Notes: generated by a model not told the origin, from the letters alone. Positions 1 through 8,356 are shown, numbered from the stretch's first letter. The stretch: DNA of 49,153 nt from a virus (IMGVR_UViG_3300048592_001393:1-49153), one strand, 5' to 3'. Made by a program: numbers and translations.

Positions 1-525
1 ATGGGTTTGATCGTTTGCGTTTTTCACAAGGGACCTTTCGTGATCATGCCAGTCCTGGCGTTCCGGTTTTCTTCAAAAGCGCTTGGCTGTTCAGCTCCCC
101 GAGGTTTTCACCCATCCCCGGCACTGCCGCGGTCTGCACTTCGGGCATGCTCCGCATGCGCTCGTTCCGACCTTGCCTGCTCACTGTTCCGGTCCTGGGG
201 ACTTCGGAACCCGCTTCGCGCCGTTCCTCGTTTTTCCCCCAGGATCGAAACAGCCGAGCCTTTTTGCGCTAGCGCGATTTCCAGGGAAGGGATTTCAAAA
301 AAGCGCAGCGCATCTTTAGAGCGGTGGGGGGGGCCCCAAGCCAGGCGCGTGAGTGATTCGGGATTTTATGGGGGGGGGTGGCAAGCCCCCGCGCGAAGCG
401 CCCGGATTTCGGGTTCTGCAATTTTCCGACCTGCGTTCTGTTCAGACCGCTTGCGGTTCAACTGGTCCGCAAAATCGGGATTGGGAATTTTGTCGAGTGT
501 CGTACATAATGCACAGAATTGCTGA
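1..525 (+). CDS. Doubtful ORF, 174 aa, no recognisable domain
   Basis: An open frame from an ATG at the first base to a stop at 525. The product is rich in Ser, Arg, Ala and Pro, with no domain, repeat or secondary-structure pattern I recognise and no visible ribosome binding site, because the window starts at the ATG. Its composition resembles a chance open frame in GC-rich DNA. No minus-strand frame in this stretch looks better. It contains runs of G (around 327-335 and 368-376) that are unusual inside a gene. It may be spurious, and then 1-480 would be non-coding flanking DNA. Confidence 0.2.
   Translation: MGLIVCVFHKGPFVIMPVLAFRFSSKALGCSAPRGFHPSPALPRSALRACSACARSDLACSLFRSWGLRNPLRAVPRFSPRIETAEPFCASAISREGISKKRSASLERWGGPQARRVSDSGFYGGGWQAPARSARISGSAIFRPAFCSDRLRFNWSAKSGLGILSSVVHNAQNC
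481..510 (+). promoter_or_regulatory. Candidate promoter for the 545-856 gene
   Basis: TTGGGA (481-486) and CATAAT (505-510) are separated by 18 bases and lie about 35 bases before the ATG at 545. They match the sigma70 -35 and -10 boxes at 4/6 and 5/6 positions. Called by eye. Confidence 0.4.
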
Positions 526-544
526 AACGCAAAAAGGTGGGGAT

Positions 545-856
545 ATGGAAAGGGCTTTGGCTTGGTTTTCTGTGTTCTGCGGTTCCCTTGCCCTGACAGC
601 GGGGACGATATTCCCCGACGACGAACCGCTTCCCTTCGAACGGATCCCCGCTGCAGTGTGTGTGGACCGCTTCGCATCAGGTCGCAGTTTCGATCCCCGG
701 TGCTTCCGGTCGGACAATCCGACCAGCTACGATCACGACGCATGCGCAGCGGTTCTGGTCGAGTTTGGTTGCTGCGAGTATCGGACGGTGCGAACCTCCC
801 GAATCGTCGTTTGCGAAACGGGGGACAGGATCGCTGAACGTCCCCGATCCCGATAA
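545..856 (+). CDS. Small exported Cys-rich protein, 103 aa
   Basis: The ATG at 545 sits close behind a good ribosome binding site (AAAGGTGGGG, 532-541). The N-terminus (MERALAWFSVFCGSLALTAG) looks like a signal peptide or membrane anchor. The rest has several cysteines, including a CC pair (FGCCEYR), which suggests disulfides in the periplasm. It faces the leftward tail operon and is the only well-initiated rightward gene at this end, which suggests a lysogenic-conversion (moron) type gene. The function is unknown, and I see no homology to a named family. Confidence 0.5.
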   Translation: MERALAWFSVFCGSLALTAGTIFPDDEPLPFERIPAAVCVDRFASGRSFDPRCFRSDNPTSYDHDACAAVLVEFGCCEYRTVRTSRIVVCETGDRIAERPRSR

Positions 857-877
857 ATTCCCGCCTGGCAAAAATGA

Positions 878-914
878 AAGCCCCAGAACCGCATTTTGAG
901 CGTTTCAGGGGCTT
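878..914 (-). terminator. Terminator of the leftward head-tail operon
   Basis: AAGCCCC (878-884) pairs with GGGGCTT (908-914), and a GAA/TTC extension lies inside the stem. Read leftward, the stem is followed by TCATTTTTG. It lies just beyond the spike gene stop at 972 and probably ends the late transcript. The rightward 545-856 gene also ends before it, so it could work in both directions. Confidence 0.7.
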
Positions 915-915
915 C

Positions 916-926
916 GTCAAATTGAC
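916..926. promoter_or_regulatory. Palindrome GTCAAATTGAC, possible operator
   Basis: Two GTCAA half-sites with one central base. The same GTCAA-N-TTGAC pattern occurs at 41533-41543, inside a candidate leftward promoter. It could be a shared regulator site, but an 11-bp pattern with one free base may recur by chance. Confidence 0.25.
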
Positions 927-971
927 CTCTTTGAATCGTCGAATCTCAAGTCTGTCGTTCTGCACACTCTG

Positions 972-1712
972 TCACATGATCAGCTGATCGACCAGCTTTT
1001 TCGCTTTGGTCGTTTGCTGTTTCAGCTGCTGGAAGGGAAGGGGGTTCACGATCGTCCCAGACTGTCCTAGAGCGGTCGGAAAGGTCGCAAGCAGGAATTC
1101 GTCGATCGCAGTGATATTTCGCGCCAGCGCCTCACTTAGCTGCACCAGAACGTCTGTCGTTCCGTTCGTGATTTTAAACTTCCCCTGCTTGTTCACTGCC
1201 AGCGTGCCATTCGTGACTTTCATTTCGATCAGTTCATCCTGGACCAGCTTGATTTTCGCAGCGCCGAATTCGATCAAAAGGTCGTCTGTCAGGGGGAGCG
1301 CTTCATTCTGCGCATAAAGGCCGGGGAACGCGACTGCGTCCGACAGCGCGTGGGTTCGACCGCTCGGGGGGACTGCGCGCGCTCCCGAGCGCTTCCAGTC
1401 GTCCAGTGCCCGCGATGAAAATATCAGCGTGACCTTGTCGCCCTTTTTCACCGGGACGCTGATCCTGGCTGCACCAGCGCGAACCTCATAAACGGGGATA
1501 CCGGGGATTTCCGGGAGCGGGACGGGTGTGCTGGGATCGTCCGCATACAGCGAACTGAAATCGGGCTGCGCGCTGATCAGTCCCGTCGTCTTATCGACCG
1601 AAATCACCGTCGCTGGGAGCATGGTAAAGACCGATCGAAGTTTCGCTTCGACCGCTTCCGCGATCACCTGGAATAGGGTAGGGGTTTGCTGCGCTCCGCG
1701 CGGTCCACTCAT
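972..1712 (-). CDS. Baseplate spike protein, Gp138/gpV-like, 246 aa
   Basis: The membrane-puncturing spike at the tip of a contractile tail. The N-terminal half has the OB-fold pattern of Gp138-type and gpV proteins: the region around ATVISVDKTTGLISAQPDF, then a proline-rich strand, then VKKGDKVTLIFSSRALDDW. This is followed by short beta-repeat segments (LIEMKVTNGTLAVNKQGKFK) typical of the triple-stranded spike helix, and a helical C-terminus. Its start overlaps the stop of the hub gene by 4 bases (ATGA), as expected for a coupled operon. It is the last gene before the operon terminator. The family is inferred from motifs and position. Confidence 0.82.
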   Translation of the reverse strand: MSGPRGAQQTPTLFQVIAEAVEAKLRSVFTMLPATVISVDKTTGLISAQPDFSSLYADDPSTPVPLPEIPGIPVYEVRAGAARISVPVKKGDKVTLIFSSRALDDWKRSGARAVPPSGRTHALSDAVAFPGLYAQNEALPLTDDLLIEFGAAKIKLVQDELIEMKVTNGTLAVNKQGKFKITNGTTDVLVQLSEALARNITAIDEFLLATFPTALGQSGTIVNPLPFQQLKQQTTKAKKLVDQLIM

Positions 1713-2605
1713 GGCTGTATCCCCTCGTTCTGAATTTTCCAGTCCCCCCCGTCCACGTCGCCGACAATCTTTTGACGCTGGACGACCACGTCCCCGTTAA
1801 ACCCCTGGCAGCCCGATATTCGGACGGTCACGCCTGGCTGTATAAGCGGGATCAAAAAGCAGTCGAAGTTCACGCCTTTGTCGGTCTTTATCGGGGATCC
1901 GATCAAACCGCTGTTCGGTGTCAGGTTCACTATGGGACCGACGACGCCACGGGGGAACCATGTGTTTATCGTGTTATTCTGCACCGACCACTTGAACCCG
2001 AAGTCCTTCGCAAACTGGTTCATCGCGTCCGCGCTTTTTCCCCCGAGCGCCAGACCGCTTTGGATCCTGGCGGTCGAAACCGAAGGGATCGTATAGCCGC
2101 GGGCAAGTCCGAAGCTGTCCAGCACGTCCCTGATCGCCTGGTTTATCGGGAACCCCGCGCGATACGTACGGCTGATTTTGCTGTTTCGGATCGCGCTTCC
2201 CCCGTCCTCGGTTTCCAGTTTCGTGATCCAATCGGGGGAGCTGAAATAGGACTGGGAACTGGCGTCCCCGGTATGAATCACGCGAGTCAGGTCGCGGTAT
2301 CCTGCGGACAGCTCAATATAGAGCCCGCGAATTGTCTCGTTTTCCTTGATTTCCGGGGGGACCGTGAACAGGTTCCTTGTGCGCTCGGCAAGGTTGAACA
2401 CTTCGATCGTGCCCTTGTTCGGTTCGCCCTGGTCCTGCTTTTCAATACTGAACTTGATCCTGGCATCCTTGATCGTGAGTTCCTGGCGCGTGCGAAGGTT
2501 CACGATGCGCAGTTCACACCGTCTGAAAAAAAGCTTCGCACCTGCGGGAAGCGCGGTCGGCTGGGGGAAAGCACCGTTGCGCGCCTGGTTAAATAGATCA
2601 GCCAT
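1709..2605 (-). CDS. Baseplate hub protein, gp27/gpD-like role, 298 aa
   Basis: It lies between the baseplate plug and the spike, the place of the hub subunit that holds the spike trimer. The N-terminus has a strand-rich pattern (RIKFSIEKQDQGEPNKGTIE, then VFNLAERTRNLF) that is characteristic of phage hub proteins, which treat input as small tube-like barrels. A helix with a domain swap pattern follows (INQAIRDVLDSFGLARGY), then a C-terminal region that would contact the spike. The ATG at 2605 overlaps the plug gene by 8 bases. The assignment rests on gene order plus the N-terminal pattern. Confidence 0.72.
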   Translation of the reverse strand: MADLFNQARNGAFPQPTALPAGAKLFFRRCELRIVNLRTRQELTIKDARIKFSIEKQDQGEPNKGTIEVFNLAERTRNLFTVPPEIKENETIRGLYIELSAGYRDLTRVIHTGDASSQSYFSSPDWITKLETEDGGSAIRNSKISRTYRAGFPINQAIRDVLDSFGLARGYTIPSVSTARIQSGLALGGKSADAMNQFAKDFGFKWSVQNNTINTWFPRGVVGPIVNLTPNSGLIGSPIKTDKGVNFDCFLIPLIQPGVTVRISGCQGFNGDVVVQRQKIVGDVDGGDWKIQNEGIQP

Positions 2606-2942
2606 TGCTCACCTCTGCGACTGTCGTCGATTCGATATAGCAGAACTTCACTTCGTTCCCGAGCGTCTGGCGGTCGGGTGAGCGATCAGCGCCAGTCGTG
2701 TCGATTGCGATAAATTTCCCCGCCGGCATTCCTTCGATCATGAAACCGTCTGCCAGCAATTGCCCACCGATCACCGGCTGTCCGACCAGGATCGGAAGTT
2801 CCGACTGATCAAGCAGGTCGAATATCCAAAGTTCGCTGCGGGTGTTGTAATAGAATTCGAAGAAATAGACCGTCCCTTCCAGTTCGACCTGAAAGGAATA
2901 GTGCGACGTTTCATTCGTGACCGGGAGTTCCAGAACTGCCAT
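2598..2942 (-). CDS. Baseplate plug protein, Pam3 gp18-like, 114 aa
   Basis: A small all-beta protein (NETSHYSFQVELEGTVYFFE) with the pattern FYYNTRSELWIFDL and then a loop and strand region (PILVGQPVIGGQLLADGF). This matches the baseplate-plug family (Pam3 gp18 and relatives, often annotated DUF6983), which closes the tube inside the baseplate. It sits between the Dit-like protein and the hub, the usual place. The short length fits the family. Confidence 0.75.
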   Translation of the reverse strand: MAVLELPVTNETSHYSFQVELEGTVYFFEFYYNTRSELWIFDLLDQSELPILVGQPVIGGQLLADGFMIEGMPAGKFIAIDTTGADRSPDRQTLGNEVKFCYIESTTVAEVSNG

Positions 2943-2948
2943 GCCTTT

Positions 2949-3713
2949 TCAGCCTCCGATACCGGTTAAGCGCGACAGCGCAGTCGTCCCCCGATCCGTG
3001 GTTTTCGGATCAGCCTGTTTCGTAGCTTGCTGTCCCCGCGCGGTTTTCTTTTCCCCCGAGTTCGCAGCGTGCGCACCCTTTTTGTATTGCCCGGAAACGT
3101 CTGCCAGCAAAAGTTCCGCGATTCGGATATTCCGAAGCTGAACCTGGAAGCGAATCGACTTGCCGTCGCGCGCCTCCTGAGTCAGGTTTATCCCGGTTAT
3201 GATCATGTTCTGGTAGATTGAGTCCTTTTTGTTTTTGAAAAAGAACGTCTGAACGGTGAAAGGCTGAAAGCTTTCCTGAATATCAAGCAGCGTCTCAAAC
3301 GCAAGGCGCGGGTAGTTTTCATCGCGCGCTTCACCTTCCGCAAACCACTCCGCAGCAAGCTTGGATCCGACGCGCGATCCGACGACCGCTCCCAGGCCTG
3401 TTCCGATCAGCGATGCGCCGCCGATTTTTGTCGCAGCTCCGAGCTGGCTACCAAGGCCGGACAGCGCAGAGTTTCCGACCGATGCCAGGAACGACTGCAT
3501 TTCGTCGGTCGGACTTTCACTGATAAAGCAGTCGAGGGACAAACTCAGTGGACCGACTCGCGCATGATCCGAAACGTCCGCTCCGTTTTCGACCGGTGCT
3601 TCGGTCACGGTCGCATTGCGGGACGTGACAATACTGGGAGTCGCGTCGATCACCAGCGATCCAAGCTGGGTTCGCGCGCTTTCCTTGCCGAATATGAAAT
3701 TCGCTATTCCCAT
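2949..3713 (-). CDS. Dit-like baseplate protein, 254 aa
   Basis: It follows the tape measure gene in the position of the distal-tail or tube-initiator protein. The N-terminus (FIFGKESARTQLGSLVIDAT) carries the GS-LVIDAT strand and a disordered VTEAPVENGADVSDH segment, both typical of Dit-like N-terminal domains of myoviruses. The middle has a Gly/Ala-rich stretch (residues about 82-115), possibly a flexible or membrane-contacting loop. The C-terminus is charged and low complexity. The gene is 5 bases from the tape-measure stop. Confidence 0.72.
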   Translation of the reverse strand: MGIANFIFGKESARTQLGSLVIDATPSIVTSRNATVTEAPVENGADVSDHARVGPLSLSLDCFISESPTDEMQSFLASVGNSALSGLGSQLGAATKIGGASLIGTGLGAVVGSRVGSKLAAEWFAEGEARDENYPRLAFETLLDIQESFQPFTVQTFFFKNKKDSIYQNMIITGINLTQEARDGKSIRFQVQLRNIRIAELLLADVSGQYKKGAHAANSGEKKTARGQQATKQADPKTTDRGTTALSRLTGIGG

Positions 3714-3718
3714 GGCGC

Positions 3719-5437
3719 TTACCTCGTTTGAGTGTCTTTTGTCGATCGACCGGTTCTGCGAATCTGTTCGTCCATGAGGGAACCAGCTTCGCGTCTGATC
3801 GTTTCCATGAGCTGTTCGGGGTTCATCCCGGTCGCGTCGATATTGAAAATGTTTTCCTGTTTCACATTCGCATAGGGACTTTCAGGCATGCCGGGAACCG
3901 TCCGGGGATTGAGCGGCGGCATTCCCAGCGCATCGCGCGATATACCCGCCAGACCTGGGAGCTGGGGTTTCCAGTCCTTCGTCGCTTCCCGCGAATCAGC
4001 TTCGTCGCTCATGAAACGCTGCGCTTTGTCTGCGATCCAACCGAGCGCGCGCAGAGGCCAGAACAGGGGAATGATCCAAGTCAGATACTGCAGGATAACC
4101 CCGAGCCAGCTGGCGACCGTTTCGAGGAACTTCGATAGCTCGGGATGCGCACGCTGGAACGACTTCCAGAATTCCTGCAGCTTTCCGATCAGGAAACCAG
4201 TGACCGATTTCTTTCCTTCGAAGTATCCCGCTATGTCGTCGATTATCAGGAACAGCGCTGCACCGATCGCAGCGAACGCCAGCGGGATCGCCAGCAAGGC
4301 AGAGTTTGCAGCCCAGCCCCCGACCGCAATTCCGGTGATCGCGGACGACAGTTTTAAAACCGCACTCGTTAAAGTCGCAAGTTTCGCCACAGTGTTAGCA
4401 CCGACAAAAAGCAGGAAAGCAGCCGAAGCAAATTTGATCGCGCTTTCCACTCCCCCGAAAATATAGATCAGGCGGTCCATAACGCCGTAAAGAGTTTTCC
4501 CAAAGCGAACTGTCAGGTCGATCGCTTTCGCCAGACCGGTGAAAAACTCCGTGGCCTTGATCTTTACCAGCTCCCGATTCTGGACCAGCCAGTTCCGAAA
4601 TTCAGTGACCAGTTCTGTCAGGACGGGAGTGAATTCGGAAAAGATCGTGTTCCTGAGCCCTGTCAGGACCATTTTCATGCGGTCGAGTTCGTCGTTAAAG
4701 TCGGTCCCTGATTTCAAGGCGTCGTCCCCGAGCACAAACCCCAGCTTGAAAGCTTCGTCCTGCAGTTTCCTGATCCCGTCGGCACCTTCGTTAAGGAGCG
4801 GGATCAGTTTGGTTCCAGCCCGTCCGAACAGGTCGGTCGCTAGAGCGGTTTTTTCGACACCGTCCTGCATCGGTGCCAGCCGATCAGCTATGTCGTATAG
4901 GATCACGTCTGCGTTCCTGAGTTCCCCCGCAGCGCCTTTGACCGCGATCCCCAGGCGCTTGAATACCTTCGCAGCTCCCCCCTCGGGATCGGTGCCCGCG
5001 GCTTGAATCTGATTCGAAAGGAGTCGGAACGACATTGTGATCGTTTCGAAGTCCGAGCCCGACAGCTGCGCAGCATAAGCGAGGGACTGCAGCTGGTTGG
5101 TCGTGACACCGATCGCCTGAGCGGTATCCTTAACCTGATCCGAGTAGTTGGCCGTGGCCTTGGTCGCAGCAAACAGCCCTGCGGTCGCAGCCCCGATCGC
5201 ACCGACATACCAAAGCAGGGGACGCATGGCATCGGTAAGACCGCCGAACGCATCCTTCACGTCGTCGGTGGCCTTTCCGATATCCTTCATTTGCTTTTGA
5301 AAGTTCGCACCGAAACCGCTGTTCAGTGCATCCTTGAAATTCTTTCCGAGCGCAGCCACAGAGGAACGAACCCGCTGTTTGCTTCCTTCGTCCAGTTCGA
5401 AACTAAACCGTGTTAAAACCTCGCGGATCGTCGGCAT
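3719..5437 (-). CDS. Tail tape measure protein, 572 aa
   Basis: The tape measure sets tail length and lines the tube. The first part is helical (MPTIREVLTRFSFELDEGSK), and residues about 70-95 form a hydrophobic helix. A long helical domain with conserved tape-measure phrases follows (TNQLQSLAYAAQLSGSD; LFGRAGTKLIPLLNEG; ALKSGTDFNDELDRMK). Residues about 335-405 and 440-475 are strongly hydrophobic and could insert into the host membrane during DNA entry. At 572 residues it is short, implying a tail of roughly 80-90 nm at about 1.5 angstrom per residue. GGAAGG precedes the ATG. It directly follows the tail chaperone pair. Confidence 0.9.
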   Translation of the reverse strand: MPTIREVLTRFSFELDEGSKQRVRSSVAALGKNFKDALNSGFGANFQKQMKDIGKATDDVKDAFGGLTDAMRPLLWYVGAIGAATAGLFAATKATANYSDQVKDTAQAIGVTTNQLQSLAYAAQLSGSDFETITMSFRLLSNQIQAAGTDPEGGAAKVFKRLGIAVKGAAGELRNADVILYDIADRLAPMQDGVEKTALATDLFGRAGTKLIPLLNEGADGIRKLQDEAFKLGFVLGDDALKSGTDFNDELDRMKMVLTGLRNTIFSEFTPVLTELVTEFRNWLVQNRELVKIKATEFFTGLAKAIDLTVRFGKTLYGVMDRLIYIFGGVESAIKFASAAFLLFVGANTVAKLATLTSAVLKLSSAITGIAVGGWAANSALLAIPLAFAAIGAALFLIIDDIAGYFEGKKSVTGFLIGKLQEFWKSFQRAHPELSKFLETVASWLGVILQYLTWIIPLFWPLRALGWIADKAQRFMSDEADSREATKDWKPQLPGLAGISRDALGMPPLNPRTVPGMPESPYANVKQENIFNIDATGMNPEQLMETIRREAGSLMDEQIRRTGRSTKDTQTR

Positions 5438-5441
5438 GAAT

Positions 5442-5744
5442 TCACCTTCCCTGATTCAGTGCAGCTCTGGTTTTTTCTGCAGCCCGTTCAGCATAAAAAG
5501 CGCGGGCTGCATTCCGCAGGTCCAGCGCTTCGTGGCAGTCCAGCAAGTCTTTCAGCGACCAGAACTGGTCGATCTCTGCGAGTGTCGCTACACCTTCCAG
5601 GACCGGTCGCCATTTCATTACGTTCAGGTTCAGGCGTCCAGGCTCGAACTTCGGGCCGATTTCTTCGTCGCTTGCAGTGCCGAAGAACTGTCCGAAATCG
5701 ACTGGACGCCGCGTGAAAAATCCGAGTATTGCGATTTCAGGCAA
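5442..5744 (-). CDS. Tail assembly chaperone, downstream frame (gpT-like), 100 aa as an ORF
   Basis: The second reading frame of the tail-chaperone pair in front of the tape measure. It overlaps the upstream frame by 115 bases and lies in the -1 frame relative to it, the arrangement of lambda G/GT and P2 E/E'. The frame has only a TTG start (5744), with a weak AAGG nine bases upstream, so a frameshift fusion is the likelier product. Its sequence (FTRRPVDFGQFFGTASDEE, then a helical tail) shows no known domain. The stop is 4 bases from the tape measure start. Confidence 0.72.
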   Translation of the reverse strand: MPEIAILGFFTRRPVDFGQFFGTASDEEIGPKFEPGRLNLNVMKWRPVLEGVATLAEIDQFWSLKDLLDCHEALDLRNAARAFYAERAAEKTRAALNQGR

Positions 5745-6136
5745 GCGAAAGCGACCTTGTGAAGCAAAAAGGGTTCGCCGCGGAAGTGAACGTCGTAAAC
5801 AAGGGGCTTTCCATCGACCAGGACCTGCCCGTCGTCCAGGATTTCCCGCAGACGACGCGAATATTCCTTGGAGTCGATTTTGCTGAAAAGTTTTTGAATC
5901 ACCACGTCCAGGATTTCGACGCCCAGGTCCCAGTCGAACGATTCGTCCAGTTTGGAAACGTCGGTGTCCAGAACGTCTGCGAGGAACCCCTTGGTTTTCA
6001 GCGATTCAAAACCAGGCTTGACTGCGCCTCCAACGGTCTGGACCATCCAGGCCAGCATTTCAGTCGCTTTATCGACATTCCAATCCGCAAACGAATATTT
6101 GCGGCCGTCGATCATTGTGCTTTTCAGTGTTTTCAT
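5630..6136 (-). CDS. Tail assembly chaperone, upstream frame (gpG-like), 168 aa
   Basis: It lies between the tail tube and the tape measure, the usual place of the chaperone that binds the tape measure during tail assembly. The N-terminus is MKTLKSTMIDGRKYSFADWN, followed by a long helical domain. The last 38 codons (from about 5744) overlap the downstream frame and turn Ser-rich (ISDSSSALQATKKSARSSS), typical of the unshifted end. The ATG at 6136 is preceded directly by the AAAAGAGCACC motif, with AAAGGAA further upstream. Confidence 0.82.
   Translation of the reverse strand: MKTLKSTMIDGRKYSFADWNVDKATEMLAWMVQTVGGAVKPGFESLKTKGFLADVLDTDVSKLDESFDWDLGVEILDVVIQKLFSKIDSKEYSRRLREILDDGQVLVDGKPLVYDVHFRGEPFLLHKVAFACLKSQYSDFSRGVQSISDSSSALQATKKSARSSSLDA
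5765..5771 (-). other. Candidate -1 slippery site in the tail chaperone pair
   Basis: In the frame of the upstream chaperone the mRNA reads C TTT TTG, one base away from the P2-type slippery heptamer T TTT TTG. A -1 shift here would join 124 residues of the first frame to 107 of the second, giving about 231 aa. A second candidate is T TTT TCA at 5720-5714. Neither is a perfect X XXY YYZ heptamer, so the exact site is uncertain. Confidence 0.4.
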
Positions 6137-6147
6137 GGTGCTCTTTT
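6137..6147 (-). repeat. Leader motif AAAAGAGCACC, copy 1
   Basis: The minus strand reads AAAAGAGCACC immediately before the ATG of the tail chaperone gene. The same 11-mer occurs at 10133-10143, 20137-20147 and 35381-35391, all in leftward untranslated regions. Confidence 0.6.
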
Positions 6148-6186
6148 CCTTTCAAAAATTCATATAACCGGTGCAGCTCGAAAAAA

Positions 6187-6624
6187 TTATGTCGCGTCAA
6201 CCGGCAGCGAACCGACGACCACGTTCATCTGTGCAATGTCGATTGCCCAGACCGTCGTGTCGATATTTTTGCTGCGCTGAATTGCCGAAGGTTTTACAAC
6301 CCAAGCCTCTGAACCTTGAATCACGGTCGTTCCCGCGATTTCAGTCGCAGAGAAAACGAACTTCCCGGAATTGTCGAGTTCATCAGCCAATGCCTGGCCA
6401 GACAAAAAGTCGTTCGTCGGACTGGTGTTCATCAGAGTCAGAGTCACGCGACCGCTGCGGTCGTTCGACTTCGCACGCGCAACGTCCCCGCCAGCGCCGA
6501 CCGTTTTCGTGAACGTGTCCGATGCGCGTTCGATCTGAATGAAAGTCCCGTCCGCAAACCCGGTCGCAATGTGAGCGCCCAGAATGATCACGAATTTTTT
6601 GGGATCATACGTTACAACTGCCAT
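6187..6624 (-). CDS. Tail tube protein, DUF3277-like, 145 aa
   Basis: The inner tube subunit of the contractile tail. It begins MAVVTYDPKKFVIILGAHIA and continues with the family features: a GFADGTFIQIERASDTFTK strand pair, then a Gly-rich loop (VGAGGDVARAK), then SGRVTLTLMNTSPTNDFLS. The C-terminus holds the WVVKPSA strand that closes the tube barrel. The length is normal for DUF3277 proteins. It lies directly after the sheath gene, as in Bcep781- and Pam3-type phages. Confidence 0.88.
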   Translation of the reverse strand: MAVVTYDPKKFVIILGAHIATGFADGTFIQIERASDTFTKTVGAGGDVARAKSNDRSGRVTLTLMNTSPTNDFLSGQALADELDNSGKFVFSATEIAGTTVIQGSEAWVVKPSAIQRSKNIDTTVWAIDIAQMNVVVGSLPVDAT

Positions 6625-6669
6625 TCCTTATTTCCTCGCTTTCGTGAATAGAGTGTTATCGAACGAAAA

Positions 6670-7719
6670 TCAGACGCTCACCTTGCCATTGATTTGTGTC
6701 TTGATAATGGCACCAGCCAGACGCGCTGACCAGTTGATATCGGGCAAATAGCGATCAGCCCGATTCTGCGAACTGACTTCGGACGCCAGCGGGTAGGTGA
6801 CTTGTGGCGCTGGCGACGCTGCAAGGATTTTGCGACGAACAGCTTCGTCCAGAACCGACTGAACCGCTGCGACGATCACCTGAATACCGTCGTCGTCGAA
6901 CGGGATTTTGTCGTTATTCACGAACTGAGTGAACACGCGGTTTTCCATGGTGAAGCGGATCCAATCAATTCCGAAAATCACGTCGATCCACTCACCCGAT
7001 GCGACCTTGCCTTGCTCGTAAACGGACACGTTCGCGCGGTCGGTATAGGTGTTTGCGTTCTTTCCGTGAACTGCATTCCGCTGCGCGCTTGTCATGGGAG
7101 CGGCTGAAATTCCCGCGAATGTCTTATATGCCCACTGCACCGATCCCGGCTGTTTCGGGATAAGCAAACCGAGGGGAGCGCCAGCGACGAAGTCTGTCGC
7201 AGCGTCCGGGTGATAAAAAAGGCTTGTTCGATCGAAGTTATCACCTTTCAGAGCATAAGCCACATCAGTCGTCGAAGCGGGATCATAAACCGCAACGTCC
7301 GCACTGTTCGCAAGGAACACTTTGTAAAGCGGTTCGATATAGGCTGCGACAGCTTCGATATCAGCTTTCACTGCGCTGTCGATCGCAAGGCAATACCAGT
7401 CGTCGTTTGTCAGGCGCGCAGCGGTGATCGCTTCGACGAATGTTTCCGCATCGGGTGAGGCGTCTGCGTCGCGCCAGATAATGAAAAGCTTCGTCGGACG
7501 GATCGCCTGGCCGAAATAGAGCGTGGCAAAAGCAAGCCCGTTCGGTCCTACGTCTTCGTCCTCTGTCACTTCATCAAGGTTCGCATACTCGCGGATCTTA
7601 TCAGCTCCGAAGTCTGCGCCTGAATCGACGAACGCAGCCCAGCCGAAACCAATGGTCGCGGGAACAGCACGTTCGCGGGTGATGTTAATGTTAATGATAT
7701 CGTTAATCGTTCCGGCCAT
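6670..7719 (-). CDS. Contractile tail sheath protein, DUF3383-like, 349 aa
   Basis: The sheath subunit that contracts to drive the tube into the host. The N-terminus (INDIININITRERAVPATIG) matches the DUF3383 start. The middle has a Rossmann-like segment (TLYFGQAIRPTKLFIIWRD; DDWYCLAIDSAVKADIEAVA). The C-terminal part has the sheath pattern with a VSVYEQGKVASGEWIDVI segment and WIRFTMENRVFTQFVN. The length is a little under the usual value for the family. GGAGGCATGAAAGCC precedes the ATG. Confidence 0.9.
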   Translation of the reverse strand: MAGTINDIININITRERAVPATIGFGWAAFVDSGADFGADKIREYANLDEVTEDEDVGPNGLAFATLYFGQAIRPTKLFIIWRDADASPDAETFVEAITAARLTNDDWYCLAIDSAVKADIEAVAAYIEPLYKVFLANSADVAVYDPASTTDVAYALKGDNFDRTSLFYHPDAATDFVAGAPLGLLIPKQPGSVQWAYKTFAGISAAPMTSAQRNAVHGKNANTYTDRANVSVYEQGKVASGEWIDVIFGIDWIRFTMENRVFTQFVNNDKIPFDDDGIQVIVAAVQSVLDEAVRRKILAASPAPQVTYPLASEVSSQNRADRYLPDINWSARLAGAIIKTQINGKVSV

Positions 7720-7750
7720 TGGCTTTCATGCCTCCAAAAAGAGAGTGATT

Positions 7751-8356
7751 TTATTCTTCAGGTCTTTCGACCGTCAAAATCGGAAGTTCTTCGACATTGC
7801 CCAGTTCACGACGCAAAAAGCCGGTGATCCCGACGCTATTGATATAGTTCTGGTCCGCAAGCGAAAGCTTTTCATTCAGAGTGAATCGGATTTCCAGGTC
7901 CATAACAGCGCGAGGGGGAAAGCTGGTGTCCTCGACTTTGGTCGTGTCGATAATTCCATTGTCACGAATCACGACGATACCGACCGTGCGCAAAAGAGCG
8001 ATCGTGCTTTTTTTCGAATAATCCCACTGGACCGCAGACAGCATGTCGGTCGCGCGAACGAGCTGGGAATAGCTGTCCTTCGCGCTCACTCCCCGCGCCT
8101 TGACCGAAACCGTCGCTTCACGGTGTCCATGCAAATATAAGTTCCCGTCGCGCGCCTGGATCGTCATGTCGAACGCTCCGACCATGCGCAGCCCTGAAAG
8201 AAATTTCAGCGACAGGAAAGGACCGTCCGGCACCGGCCTGTATTGGTCCTCATCGACGACCGGGACGTTCTCGCCCGCAATGCTTACAAGCCATGCGCGC
8301 AAGGCCGTCCTGACTTCGTCCATTCGGTTTCTGACATAGCTATCGAGTATTGGCAT
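7751..8356 (-). CDS. Neck or tail terminator protein, 201 aa
   Basis: It lies directly before the sheath, the usual place of the protein that caps the tail and joins it to the head. The N-terminus is helical (YVRNRMDEVRTALRAWLVSI). Then come beta strands with FLSLKFLSGLRMVG and an HGHREATVSVKARG segment that fits the tail-terminator pattern of strand plus helix. The ATG at 8356 overlaps the stop of the previous gene (TAATG). An upstream in-frame start at 8389 is possible but would overlap further. The family (LIC_12616-like) is inferred. Confidence 0.65.
   Translation of the reverse strand: MPILDSYVRNRMDEVRTALRAWLVSIAGENVPVVDEDQYRPVPDGPFLSLKFLSGLRMVGAFDMTIQARDGNLYLHGHREATVSVKARGVSAKDSYSQLVRATDMLSAVQWDYSKKSTIALLRTVGIVVIRDNGIIDTTKVEDTSFPPRAVMDLEIRFTLNEKLSLADQNYINSVGITGFLRRELGNVEELPILTVERPEE

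Noticed and set aside
366-965. 199-aa minus-strand ORF
   Set aside because: It crosses the terminator at 878-914 and overlaps the better-supported 545-856 gene; the product is Arg/Ser-rich shadow sequence.
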